A stretch of DNA of 34,284 bases from JBCCZC01 sp039188505 (GTDB lineage Bacteria > Pseudomonadota > Gammaproteobacteria > Xanthomonadales > SZUA-38), in assembly GCA_039188505.1 (NCBI GenBank), contig JBCCZC010000010.1, forward strand, positions 1 to 34,284, in the 5' to 3' direction. The position numbers and the translations under genes are program-made. Shown here in pieces: positions 9,730-17,633 of the stretch (position 1 is the stretch's first letter; every line of letters begins with the position of its first letter). The notes under the pieces are model-generated. The model made no database searches, was not told the origin of the DNA, and worked only from the letters and a program-made list of their open reading frames with translations.

Positions 9730-12700
9730 CTAGCCGGACGTAGCTGCCCGTTCAGGACTCCCCTTGAAGCGCTCCCGGATCGACTGGATCACGGCGAAGA
9801 ACACCGGGATCATCACCGTCCCGACCACCAGCGCAGCCAGCATCCCGAACAGCACCGTATAGCCGAGCGACCGCTGGGAGAACATCCCCGCGCCGGTCGC
9901 AAGCGCCAGCGGGAGGATGCCCAGGATGAACGAGATGGCCGTCATGCAGACGGCCCGGAAACGGGTGCTCGCGCCCTCGGCCGCAGCCTCGAGGATACCC
10001 TGCCCTTCGCGCTCGCGACGCACGAGGGCGAATTCCACGATGAGGATCGCGTTCTTCGCGGCGAGGCCGATGAGCAGGACCATGCCGACCTGCGCAAACA
10101 GGTCCAGGGCGCCCAGTTGCGGGATCCCGAGCTGGCCGATGAGCATCAGTCCACCGATGGCTCCCGCCGCCGCGATCGGCACGACCAGCAGGATAGCGCC
10201 GGGGATGAGCCAGCTCTCGTACTGCGCGACCAGGAAGAGATAGATGAACAGCAGCGCGATACCGAACGCCACCGCGGCGAGGTTGCCCGCCTTGCGCTCC
10301 TGGTAGCTCATGCCCGTCCACTCGGTCTGGTAGCCCGTCCCCAGGGTGTTCGCGGCGATCTCGTCCATCCGCGCCATCGCCTCGCCGGTCGAAACGCCCG
10401 AGGCGGCGCTGGCCCGCAGCGTCGCCGAGCGGAACAGGTTATAGCGGTTCGCGACGTCCGGCCCCAGGATCGGTTTCACCTCGATCATCGTGGCCAGCGG
10501 CACCATGGCACCCGTGCTCGAGCGCACGTCCAGCTTCTGGATATCACGCAGCTCCGAGCGATTCTCCGCTTCGGCCTGCATCATCACCCGATAAGTCTGC
10601 CCGAAGCGGGAGAAGTCGTTGATGTAGGCCGAGCCCAGGTGGGCCTGGAGCGTGCCGAAGACCTCGCTCAGGGGCACCTGCAGCGTCTTCGCCTTCTCCC
10701 GGTCGATGTCCACCAGGTACTGGGGCACGTTGGCGCGGAAGGTGCTGAAGGCGTTCGTGATCTGGGGAGCCTGGTTCGCCTCCGCCGCCAGCGCGTTGAT
10801 CGTCCCCGCGAGCTCCTCGTAGGAACGGCCCTGGGTGTCCTGGATCACCAGCTCGAGGCCACCGACGGCCCCCATGCCCGGCACCGCCGGTGGCGGAATC
10901 GCCTGGATCAGCGCTTCGGGAATCTCCTGGTAGGCGCGCCGGCTCAGGCGGCCGGCAACGGCCAGGCTGATATCGCGGAAATCAGGTCGATCCTCCCAGT
11001 GTTTCAGGACGACGAACGCGGTGCCGCCATTGCTCTGGGCGGCGCCACCGAGGATTGAAAAGCCGGAAATGAAGGTCGCATTCTCGACCGCCGGATCCTC
11101 TGCCAACAGCTCCTCCAGCCGATCCATCACCGCTTCGGTGCGATCGATGGAGGCCGCATCCGGCAGCTGGACGTTGACCAGGAGCACGCCCTTGTCCTCG
11201 ACCGGCACGAAGCTCGACGGAATCGTGATGGCGCCCCATGCGAGCGCCGCGAGGACGCCACCGTAGGCCATCATCGCCACGGCCCGCCGCTTGAGCAGCG
11301 CGCCAACGGCCCGATCGTAGCCGCCACTCACCCGGCCGAAACCCGCGTTGAAGGCCTTGAACCAGCCGGCGTCCTTCTGGCCCGGTTTCATGCAGAGGCT
11401 CGCCACGGCCGGACTCAGCGATAGGGCGCACACGGACGACAGCACGACGGCCACGCAGATGGTCATCGCAAACTGGTAGTACATGACTCCGGTAATGCCG
11501 GGCAGCATCGCCACCGGCCCGAAGACGGCCAGCAGCACGAGCGTCGTGGCTACGATGGGGCCGGAGACTTCCTCCATCGTCTTGAAGACCGCCTGCTTCG
11601 CTGTCCAGCCCGGGTTCTCGCGCAGGTGTCGATCGGTGTTCTCCACGACCAGAATGGCATCGTCCACGACGATGCCGATCGCCAGGATCAGGCCGAACAG
11701 GGTCACCGTGTTGATGCTCATCCCGAGCACGTACATGGCGCCGAAGGTGCCGATGAGGCTGACCGGGATCGCCAGCGTGGGCACCAGCGCCGGTCGCCAG
11801 TTGCCGAGAAAGACAAAGGTGATGAGGATCACCAGCACCACCGCCACGACCAGCGACGAGGTCACCTGACCCACCGCCACCGACACATAGCGCGTGGTGT
11901 CGTAGCCGTACTCGTACTCGAGGCCCTGCGGGAAGTTCTCGGACAGCTCCTGGAGTCGCTGCTTGAGGAGGTCGCCGGTGATCAGCGCATTTGCGCCGGG
12001 GAGCAGGTAGAGCGCCATGACCGTAGCCGGACGCGCCTCGAAGCGACCTCGGACCTTGTAGTCGAGCTGGCCCAGCTCGACCCGCGCGACGTCCCGGAGC
12101 CGCACCACACCGCCGTCCTCGCTCACCCGGAGCACGATGTTCTCGAATTCGCTCACCTCCTCGAGGCGCCCCCGGACCTGCAGCGTGTACTCGGTGCTCA
12201 AGGTGCCGTCGAAGGGCGGTGCGCCAATCTTGCCCGCCGGCGCCTGGACGTTCTGTTCCTTGATGGCGTTTGCGATATCGGCGGTCGTGATGCCAAGCGC
12301 CGTCATCTGCGCCGGATTCATCCAGATCCGCATGGAGTAGTCCGCGGTGCTGAAGACCCGGGCGTCGGACACCCCCGGTACGCGCTTGAGGTCGCCCTGG
12401 ATGTTGATGAGGGCATAGTTGGCGATGAAGATCTCGTCCAGCGAACCGTCCGGGGAATAGAGGTTCACGGTGAACAGGATGTCCGGCGAGATCTTGTCGA
12501 TCGTCAGACCCTGGCTGCGGACCTCGACCGGCAGCGAAGGCTCTGCGAGGGCCACACGGTTCTGCACGCGGACCAGCGCCATGTCCGGGTCGTCGCCGAC
12601 CTCGAAGGTGACGGTCAGCGAATAGCTGCCATCATTGGCCGAGCTGGAGGACATGTACTCCATGCCCTCGACGCCGTTGACGGCGTCCTCGATCACCTGG

Positions 12701-12888
12701 CCGACCACCTCTTCCATGACCGCGGCGGACGCCCCCGGCCAGTTCACCGCGATCTTGACCTGGGGCGGCGCGATCGCCGGGTACTCGGAGACCGGCAGCA
12801 GCCGGATCGCCATGACGCCGCAGATGGTGATCACCAGCGCGATCACCATGGCGAACTTCGGCCGCTCGACGAAGACCTGGCTGATCAC
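9730..12888 (-). CDS. RND efflux transporter, HAE1 family inner-membrane pump
   Basis: A 1052-residue AcrB/MexF-like proton-driven multidrug transporter. The N-terminal ERPKFAMVIALVITICGVMA is the first membrane helix, followed by the porter domain (NGVEGMEYMSSSS, RVQNRV). The proton-relay pair Asp409-Asp410 lies in GIVVDDAILVVEN, and the essential Lys in GLAAKNAILIVEF. Twelve membrane helices are expected. Sequence style (VEGMEYMSS, NYALINI, EFENIVLR) is closer to the MexF/OqxB side than to AcrB. The start is GTG at 12888, overlapping the adaptor stop as GTGA. The C-terminal end is short and lacks anything odd. No outer-membrane channel or regulator gene is next to it. Substrates are not predictable. 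Confidence 0.95.
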   Translation of the reverse strand: MISQVFVERPKFAMVIALVITICGVMAIRLLPVSEYPAIAPPQVKIAVNWPGASAAVMEEVVGQVIEDAVNGVEGMEYMSSSSANDGSYSLTVTFEVGDDPDMALVRVQNRVALAEPSLPVEVRSQGLTIDKISPDILFTVNLYSPDGSLDEIFIANYALINIQGDLKRVPGVSDARVFSTADYSMRIWMNPAQMTALGITTADIANAIKEQNVQAPAGKIGAPPFDGTLSTEYTLQVRGRLEEVSEFENIVLRVSEDGGVVRLRDVARVELGQLDYKVRGRFEARPATVMALYLLPGANALITGDLLKQRLQELSENFPQGLEYEYGYDTTRYVSVAVGQVTSSLVVAVVLVILITFVFLGNWRPALVPTLAIPVSLIGTFGAMYVLGMSINTVTLFGLILAIGIVVDDAILVVENTDRHLRENPGWTAKQAVFKTMEEVSGPIVATTLVLLAVFGPVAMLPGITGVMYYQFAMTICVAVVLSSVCALSLSPAVASLCMKPGQKDAGWFKAFNAGFGRVSGGYDRAVGALLKRRAVAMMAYGGVLAALAWGAITIPSSFVPVEDKGVLLVNVQLPDAASIDRTEAVMDRLEELLAEDPAVENATFISGFSILGGAAQSNGGTAFVVLKHWEDRPDFRDISLAVAGRLSRRAYQEIPEALIQAIPPPAVPGMGAVGGLELVIQDTQGRSYEELAGTINALAAEANQAPQITNAFSTFRANVPQYLVDIDREKAKTLQVPLSEVFGTLQAHLGSAYINDFSRFGQTYRVMMQAEAENRSELRDIQKLDVRSSTGAMVPLATMIEVKPILGPDVANRYNLFRSATLRASAASGVSTGEAMARMDEIAANTLGTGYQTEWTGMSYQERKAGNLAAVAFGIALLFIYLFLVAQYESWLIPGAILLVVPIAAAGAIGGLMLIGQLGIPQLGALDLFAQVGMVLLIGLAAKNAILIVEFALVRREREGQGILEAAAEGASTRFRAVCMTAISFILGILPLALATGAGMFSQRSLGYTVLFGMLAALVVGTVMIPVFFAVIQSIRERFKGSPERAATSG

Positions 12889-14009
12889 TGCGGCTGAGCA
12901 CCGGTGGCCGGTTCAAAGGGCAGCGCCTCGACCTGCTGCCCCGCCCGCACCTGCTGGATGCCGCGGATGATCACCGACTGCCCCTCTTCGAGGCCCCTGG
13001 TAATCACGACCCGCTCGTCGATGCGCGACCCGGTTTCGATGTTTGCCCGCGTCACCATGCTGTCGGCCACCGCGAGGACGTAGGCCCCCTGCTGGTCGAC
13101 CTGCACCGCGCTCTGGAAGATCGTCAGGACGTCGACCGGATCGCGGAGTCGCAGCTCCGCTCGGACGAACATGCCCGGACGAAGCAGCCCGTCGGTATTG
13201 TCGATCCGGGCCCGCGCCTCGAAAGTGCCCGTGGCCTCGTCGACGCGGTTACTGAGGTAGCTCAGCGATCCGACTTCGGGGTAGAGCGAGTCGTCCTGGA
13301 AGCGCACCGCGACCTCCACGGCCTCCGGCCCCGGCCTCGACGCATTGCGGATCGCGCCGATCACCAGCGTCTCGGGCAGCTGGAAGACCACCTCCATGTC
13401 GTTCTCGCCGATCAGCGTGGTGAGCTCGCCGTACTCCGGCCCGACGACGTCGCCGACGGCGGGCCGCGACCGGCCAACCCGACCCGCCTGGGCCGCGACG
13501 ATCGACGTGAAGCCGAGGTCGACCTCCGCGGCCTGAACAGCGGCCTGGGCCGCCTCGACCGAAGCCGCGGCCTCGAGTGTCGCCGACTCGAGCTGGTCCA
13601 TCTCCGACGCAGAAATAAATCCGTCGCCGACCAGTTCCTTCCCGCGCTCGAAGTTCTTGACCGCGTTCTGGCGCGTGGCTGTCGCGCGAGCCAGGTCCGC
13701 CTGGGCCTTCGACAGTGCTGCCTCGAAGGGTGCGGCATCGATGTCGAAAAGCGGCGTGCCCGCTTCGACGATATCGCCCTCGCGGAAGTGAATCGCCTCC
13801 AGCCGGCCGCCGACCTGCGCCACGACGCTCACGTCGGACCGCGACTGGATCCTCGCGTTGAAGGTGGTCTGGGGTCGAAAAGGCTCAACGGTCACGGGGG
13901 CCACGAAGACCTCCACGAGCGGGGCCGTTTCGGGCTCGCGCTCACCGCAGCCTACGCACAACAGGGCTGCGAGCAGCAGCACGAAGATGGGTCGCATGGG
14001 GTTCAGCAT
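12885..14009 (-). CDS. RND efflux periplasmic adaptor (MFP), lipoprotein
   Basis: A 374-residue membrane fusion protein that links the RND pump to an outer-membrane channel. It has a signal peptide with a probable lipobox ending at Cys21 (LLCVGC; position -3 is Cys rather than Leu, so it is off consensus). The barrel-sandwich halves (VVAQVGGRLEAIHFREGD and FTSIVAAQAGRVGRSRPAVGD) flank an alpha-hairpin of about residues 95-150. A beta-barrel domain (YLSNRVDEATGTFEARARI, GLLRPGMFVRAEL) follows. It is translationally coupled to the pump gene. An in-frame ATG at 13997 is an alternative start with the same lipoprotein signal. A possible extended -10 is at 14028-14036. Confidence 0.94.
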   Translation of the reverse strand: MLNPMRPIFVLLLAALLCVGCGEREPETAPLVEVFVAPVTVEPFRPQTTFNARIQSRSDVSVVAQVGGRLEAIHFREGDIVEAGTPLFDIDAAPFEAALSKAQADLARATATRQNAVKNFERGKELVGDGFISASEMDQLESATLEAAASVEAAQAAVQAAEVDLGFTSIVAAQAGRVGRSRPAVGDVVGPEYGELTTLIGENDMEVVFQLPETLVIGAIRNASRPGPEAVEVAVRFQDDSLYPEVGSLSYLSNRVDEATGTFEARARIDNTDGLLRPGMFVRAELRLRDPVDVLTIFQSAVQVDQQGAYVLAVADSMVTRANIETGSRIDERVVITRGLEEGQSVIIRGIQQVRAGQQVEALPFEPATGAQPQ

Positions 14010-14027
14010 CCTGCGTGGGTCACCTCG

Positions 14028-14036
14028 AATCTAGCA
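14028..14036 (-). promoter_or_regulatory. Possible extended -10 element for the RND operon
   Basis: The minus strand reads TGCTAGATT, an extended -10 (TGn plus TAGATT, four of six matches). It sits 19 bases upstream of the adaptor start and just after the terminator of the preceding unit. No convincing -35 is present, which suits extended -10 promoters. This is a weak prediction. Confidence 0.3.
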
Positions 14037-14056
14037 CAGCGGCGACGGTGAGCGGG

Positions 14057-14085
14057 CAAAAAAAAGGGCCTCCCGAAGGAGGCCC
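14057..14085 (-). terminator. Intrinsic terminator of the dockerin/cohesin-like cluster
   Basis: On the minus strand GGGCCTCC-TTCG-GGAGGCCC forms a perfect eight-base GC stem with a stable TTCG tetraloop, followed directly by eight Ts (complement of 14057-14064). It lies 26 bases after the stop of the IPTL-CTERM gene and cleanly separates that unit from the RND genes. It is the clearest intrinsic terminator in the window. Confidence 0.95.
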
Positions 14086-14110
14086 TCTTCATCGAGCTTT
14101 TTACGCTTGC

Positions 14111-15328
14111 TTACGCGGTGAAATCACCACGGCGGCGCAGCGTCACGAGGCCGAAGCCAGCCAGCAGCATGCCCATCAGGATCATGCCCCACTGCTGCAT
14201 CGTCGGAACGATCAGCGGGCGGAAGGCGAGGCGAACGTCGACCGAGTAGGCGGTCGTCGCGCCGTTGGCAACGATGTCGCAGGTCAGCGTGGTGGTGTCG
14301 CCGTCCTCGGCGTCGTCAACAGCGACCGAGATCGAAGCGCTACCACCGGCCGCAACGCTCACGGACGTCGGCGAGACCGAGAAGTTGGGATCGCCGGTCA
14401 GCGAGCAGTTCGACACGTCGTAGCCGGTACCTGCGTTGTTGGTCTCCGAGAAGGTGACCGCAGCCGAACCCGAGCCGCCTTCAACGAGGCCACCGATGGT
14501 CAGCGTGCCGCCATTTTCCGGCTGGAAGGCCGGAGCAGCGGTGCCGGCCGCGACGGTGCAGTCCACGGCGACATCCGTCGGCGAGTTGCTGGCGTCGCTG
14601 GTGCAGCTGTAGGTCGCGTTGTAGGTACCTGCGGCACCGGAGCAGCTGGCGGTGACCGTGGCGGAGTTGCCGTCGGCCAGGCTGCCCGGAACGGCGCCGG
14701 CGAACGAGATCTCGCTATCGCCACTCGCGGAGCAGGAAATGCCGGCGACCGCGCCGCCGTTGGCGGTCAGCGTGAAGTCGTCGCTGTCGGAGCCACCGAC
14801 CTCTGCGGCCAGCGAAACGCTGGTCGGATCCGCGTCGAGGGTCGGACCCGCTGCAACGGTGATTGCGCCGTCGTTGTAGGTCAGGATATTCACGTCGACG
14901 CTATTGCCGCCCGTGTCGGACAGCGCGATCGGCGTGACCGTCATGGCCAGGTTCGCCGGCGGCGTCACGCCACCGTCGACATCGACGGTGAACGAAGCGA
15001 TGGTCGTCGAGCCGATCGGCACGACCGGGAAAACGCCGAAGTTGACGCTGACGGTCGAGCCGCTGGACGAGCAGTTACCGAGCACGGTCGTGCCCTGGAT
15101 GTCGCCGCCGCAGCCTGCTTCGATAGCGCCGGTCAGGGCAGCATCGAGATCGATATCGAACTGGAAGCCGGCCAGGTCAGTCGCGCCAGCCACGTAATCT
15201 ACGTTCACAGTAACACCGGTATCACCCGGGCCAGCCGCTACGGTTTCCACCGTCACGGACTGCGCCGAAACGAGCGAAGCCGTCCCCAGGCACATGATGC
15301 CGATTGCAGCACGCATGGAAGTCTTCAT
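14111..15328 (-). CDS. Cohesin-like/Ig-like surface protein with IPTL-CTERM-type anchor
   Basis: A 405-residue exported protein. Residues 1-22 form a signal peptide ending VSA. About residues 23-150 look like a cohesin-type beta-sandwich (GVTVNVDYV, LAGFQFDIDLD, TIASFTVDVDG pattern). Two Ig-like, cysteine-containing domains follow (about 155-255 and 262-368). The end is an IPTL-CTERM-like sorting signal: VPTMQQWG (374-381), a hydrophobic helix, then RRR (398-400) and a six-residue tail; the usual Ile and Leu are replaced by Val and Met. Such tails are thought to be processed by exosortase-like enzymes; none is in the window. The start at 15328 is chosen because AAGAGG sits ideally before it. 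A terminator follows. The cohesin assignment is by pattern only. Confidence 0.82.
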   Translation of the reverse strand: MKTSMRAAIGIMCLGTASLVSAQSVTVETVAAGPGDTGVTVNVDYVAGATDLAGFQFDIDLDAALTGAIEAGCGGDIQGTTVLGNCSSSGSTVSVNFGVFPVVPIGSTTIASFTVDVDGGVTPPANLAMTVTPIALSDTGGNSVDVNILTYNDGAITVAAGPTLDADPTSVSLAAEVGGSDSDDFTLTANGGAVAGISCSASGDSEISFAGAVPGSLADGNSATVTASCSGAAGTYNATYSCTSDASNSPTDVAVDCTVAAGTAAPAFQPENGGTLTIGGLVEGGSGSAAVTFSETNNAGTGYDVSNCSLTGDPNFSVSPTSVSVAAGGSASISVAVDDAEDGDTTTLTCDIVANGATTAYSVDVRLAFRPLIVPTMQQWGMILMGMLLAGFGLVTLRRRGDFTA

Positions 15329-15334
15329 CACAAA

Positions 15335-15340
15335 CCTCTT
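15335..15340 (-). promoter_or_regulatory. Shine-Dalgarno deciding the start of the IPTL-CTERM gene
   Basis: AAGAGG on the minus strand lies six bases before the ATG at 15328. The upstream in-frame ATG at 15343 has no comparable site and contains this motif as its second and third codons, so 15328 is preferred. The signal peptide is complete from there. Confidence 0.6.
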
Positions 15341-15364
15341 CATTATTTGCAGGGCGCCCCCAAT

Positions 15365-15404
15365 GAGACCCCTGCGAGTATAACCTCGCAGAGGTCTCTA
15401 GCAA
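15365..15404 (-). promoter_or_regulatory. Promoter overlapped by a long interrupted palindrome
   Basis: On the minus strand TTGCTA (15399-15404) and TATACT (15377-15382) are separated by 16 bases, a reasonable sigma70 promoter for the IPTL-CTERM gene. A palindrome covers the spacer and the -10: GAGACC, one mismatch, CTGCGAG, loop TATAAC, CTCGCAG, mismatch, GGTCTC (15365-15398, 13 paired bases). No T-tract follows, so it is not a classical terminator. It could be an operator that blocks the promoter, or an RNA hairpin that trims read-through from the upstream cohesin-like gene. Confidence 0.5.
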
Positions 15405-15417
15405 AGCGCATAACCTC

Positions 15418-15885
15418 TTACTTTGCTTGCACTTGCCCGAACATGTCGAGGAGCAGCTCGCCCTGGGACGAACGGCCGGACGCATCACTGGTAACCACCT
15501 TCACGGGGGTGACCGAGAACGTGCCCTTGCTGGCGGGAACGCGGATGGTCGCGAGCGTGCCCGAATTCAGCGGCTCGATGTTCGAATTCAGCTTCGCGTA
15601 CACCAGCGTGTTGCCGCGGAAACGGCAGGTGCCGAGGACGGCACCGGACTTCGGTGCGGCACAGCCGGACAGGCTGACCTTCTTGACGTCCACACCCTCG
15701 AAAACGAGCTCGACCTGCACGCCAACGGCGGCGCCGTCGCCAAGGTACTCAAGCTCGAGGAAGGTGCCCTTGCCGGCCTGAGTGCCCGTCACCAGGACGG
15801 TGCTCGGCTCAGCCTCTGCGTTCGCGATGCCGGCGCCAGCCAGGCAAAGCGCTGCGATACAAGCAATTTTCTGCACGATTTTCAT
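15418..15885 (-). CDS. Small secreted cohesin-like protein
   Basis: A 155-residue protein with a clear signal peptide (MKIVQKIACIAALCLAGAG, cut near IANA-EAE). The mature part of about 130 residues has alternating beta-strand patterns like a cohesin domain: GTFLELEYLGDG, GVQVELVFEG, a middle stretch with two cysteines (likely disulfide), then LNSGTLATIRVPASKG and VKVVTSDASG, matching the last strands of cohesins. It has no membrane anchor, so it would be periplasmic or secreted. ATG at 15885 is preceded by GGTGA five bases upstream; TTG or GTG codons further upstream are less likely. It lies 32 bases after the dockerin gene and is probably co-transcribed with it. The cohesin call is inferred, not a confident family match. 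Confidence 0.7.
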   Translation of the reverse strand: MKIVQKIACIAALCLAGAGIANAEAEPSTVLVTGTQAGKGTFLELEYLGDGAAVGVQVELVFEGVDVKKVSLSGCAAPKSGAVLGTCRFRGNTLVYAKLNSNIEPLNSGTLATIRVPASKGTFSVTPVKVVTSDASGRSSQGELLLDMFGQVQAK

Positions 15886-15917
15886 ATCATTCACCAATTC
15901 GATTGTCCGTAGTCCGC

Positions 15918-16721
15918 TCAGAGCAACAGCAGCGTGCAGATCGCGTCGGCGATGTCGACACCACCGTCTTCGTTACAGTCTGCGACGCCAGGCGCCAGCG
16001 GGCCGCCCGGGCCGATTTCCAGCAGGACGGTAATGGCGTCGGCGATGTCGATCGAGCCATCGCTGTTGGAGTCGCCGACGAGCAGGCGGCCGACCGCCGT
16101 GGTGCGGCGAGCCTCGTAGTCATCGAAAACGGCGCCGATCGTGCCGGTCGCATCGAGAATACCGAGGCGCGCGGAGTTGATCGAATCGGTACCGGCATTG
16201 GCCGTGGCCGTGGGCGCGGGTGCCGTCAGCGCGTCGCTGTTGACCCAGACCTGCATTTGACCGCCGGACTGCCAGTCGACCTCGACCGAGATCCAGCCGG
16301 CAGCGCTCGAGACGTCGATCGCGCCGGTGGAGCCACCGCCAGCCGCGAGGGACGAGACCGTCACGGTCTCCGCGCTGCCGTCGTAGCTCACCTCGTAGAC
16401 CGTCGCGCCCGCGTCGCCGACAGCCGGCGAGTCGGAAAGCGTGCGGTAGACGACTGCCGTGCCGCCGCCGTTCGGGTTGAAGTAGAAGCGGGAGATCATC
16501 TGCCCTTCTTCGGCGGGAGAGTTGTCCTGCACGAAGCCGGTGGATGCGAACATCGAGCATTCGCCCGAGTAGCGACCGAGGACCAGCGGCTCCTGCGGGC
16601 CGCCCGCGGCCGCATCTCCGGAGACGCCACCAAGCCACGCCGACGTGGTGCACGCCTGCGCCGCACCGGCGGCCAGGAGGCCCGCGGCCAGCAATCCCTG
16701 AATCCAGTATTTCTTGCTCAT
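15918..16721 (-). CDS. Secreted LamG-like protein with C-terminal type I dockerin
   Basis: A 267-residue exported protein. Residues 1-23 form a signal peptide (cut after AQA). About residues 40-208 resemble a concanavalin/LamG-like jelly roll (ISRFYFNPNGG, YEVSYDG, WISVEVDWQSGGQMQVWVN, VFDDYEARR). Residues 215-267 are a two-loop dockerin: GDSNSDGSIDIAD (217-228) and ADCNEDGGVDIAD (247-259), each with the D-x-N-x-D-G calcium pattern and a final Asp, each followed by a short hydrophobic helix. The protein ends right after the second helix. The start at 16721 has AAGG about nine bases upstream; a longer form to 16754 has no such site. No catalytic motif is visible, so a structural or binding role is likelier than an enzyme. 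Confidence 0.86.
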   Translation of the reverse strand: MSKKYWIQGLLAAGLLAAGAAQACTTSAWLGGVSGDAAAGGPQEPLVLGRYSGECSMFASTGFVQDNSPAEEGQMISRFYFNPNGGGTAVVYRTLSDSPAVGDAGATVYEVSYDGSAETVTVSSLAAGGGSTGAIDVSSAAGWISVEVDWQSGGQMQVWVNSDALTAPAPTATANAGTDSINSARLGILDATGTIGAVFDDYEARRTTAVGRLLVGDSNSDGSIDIADAITVLLEIGPGGPLAPGVADCNEDGGVDIADAICTLLLL

Positions 16722-16898
16722 CTGCTTGCCTTTCTGTGGTGTTGTTGGAACCACCTCGGGGGGTGGTACTGACGCGCATTTCTGCGCCTATCATTCCTAC
16801 AAGCGCAATCGCGCGGCGCTTTGTATCACGCCGCCCGAAATTTCTTTCATTTCCATCGCGATCGGGCGTCTCCAGCGTAGCCATGGCACAATAGGGAG
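16722..16898. promoter_or_regulatory. Divergent intergenic region rich in short inverted repeats
   Basis: This 177-base gap separates the start of the dockerin gene (minus) and the GT2 gene (plus). It contains four short perfect dyads: ACCACC-N6-GGTGGT (16750-16767), GCGCA-TTTC-TGCGC (16774-16787), GCGC-AATC-GCGC (16803-16814) and GCGGCG-N10-CGCCGC (16813-16834). The first two would lie in the 5' leader of the dockerin mRNA. It is more AT-rich than its flanks around 16840-16855. No confident -35/-10 pair was found on either strand. Confidence 0.4.
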
Positions 16899-17633
16899 AT
16901 GAGTGGAGAGCAATCCATCACCGTGCGGCCGCAGGATCGTGTCCTGGCCGTCATCCCGGCGAAGGACGAGGAACCGACCGTGGCTACCGTCGTGCGCGAC
17001 GTACGCCGCCTGCTCGGCTGTCCCGTGCTGGTCGTTGACGACGGGAGCACGGACGCCACCGCTGCGCGGGCCACGGATGCCGGCGCCATCGTCCTGAGCC
17101 TGCCCTTCAGCCTCGGGGCCTGGTGCGCCTCGCAGGCCGGACTGCGCTATGCGGTCGAGCATGGCTATACCACGGCGGTCACCCTGGACGCCGACGGCCA
17201 GCATCATGCGGAGAGCATTCCCATACTGCTCAAGGAGCTGCGCGATGCCGGCAGCGACCTCGTGATTGGCGCCTGCCCGGAGCGTCTGAGTGTCGCCAAG
17301 CACATCGCCTGGCGCTATTTCCGCTGGCTGACGCGCCTCTCGATCCAGGACTTCACCTCGGGCTTGCGCGTCTACGGCAGCAACGCACTCCGGACGCTGG
17401 CGTCGCGCCAGGCCAGCCTGCTGGACTATCAGGACGTCGGCGTGCTCCTCCTGCTGGCCCGGCAGGGCATGGTCATCCGCGAGGTCCAGGTCAACATGTC
17501 CAACCGGATGGCCGGGCACTCGCGGGTGTTCAGCTCATGGTTCACGGTGTTCCACTACATGCTCCAGACCACCCTGCTGTGCGTGTCGCGCTTCGACGCG
17601 CAGCGCCCGCGGACCCGCGAGGCCGAATCGTGA
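16899..17633 (+). CDS. Polyprenol-phosphate-type family 2 glycosyltransferase
   Basis: A 244-residue GT2 of the dolichyl-phosphate mannose synthase-like group. Motifs seen: VIPAKDEE, VVDDGSTD (Asp47-Asp48), and the catalytic TLDADGQH with Asp97 and Asp99. There are no C-terminal transmembrane helices; the following DUF2304 membrane protein probably supplies the membrane contact. Enzymes of this kind load a sugar from a nucleotide donor onto a lipid phosphate carrier or onto a membrane-bound glycan. ATG at 16899 has GGGAG directly upstream at unusually short spacing; a GTG at 16923 is a less likely alternative. It is coupled to DUF2304 by a GTGA overlap. Confidence 0.9.
   Translation: MSGEQSITVRPQDRVLAVIPAKDEEPTVATVVRDVRRLLGCPVLVVDDGSTDATAARATDAGAIVLSLPFSLGAWCASQAGLRYAVEHGYTTAVTLDADGQHHAESIPILLKELRDAGSDLVIGACPERLSVAKHIAWRYFRWLTRLSIQDFTSGLRVYGSNALRTLASRQASLLDYQDVGVLLLLARQGMVIREVQVNMSNRMAGHSRVFSSWFTVFHYMLQTTLLCVSRFDAQRPRTREAES

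Noticed and set aside
9700..12897. Long plus-strand open frames opposite the RND pump
   Set aside because: His/Arg/Asp-rich composition typical of antisense frames in GC-rich DNA; the pump gene is unambiguous.
14015..15781. 588-codon plus-strand open frame over the cohesin-like genes
   Set aside because: It reads through a perfect minus-strand terminator and two genes with clean signal peptides; composition is shadow-like.
14111..16721. Cellulosome-type cellulose degradation system
   Set aside because: No glycoside hydrolase, carbohydrate esterase or multi-cohesin scaffoldin is present; only the docking logic is similar.
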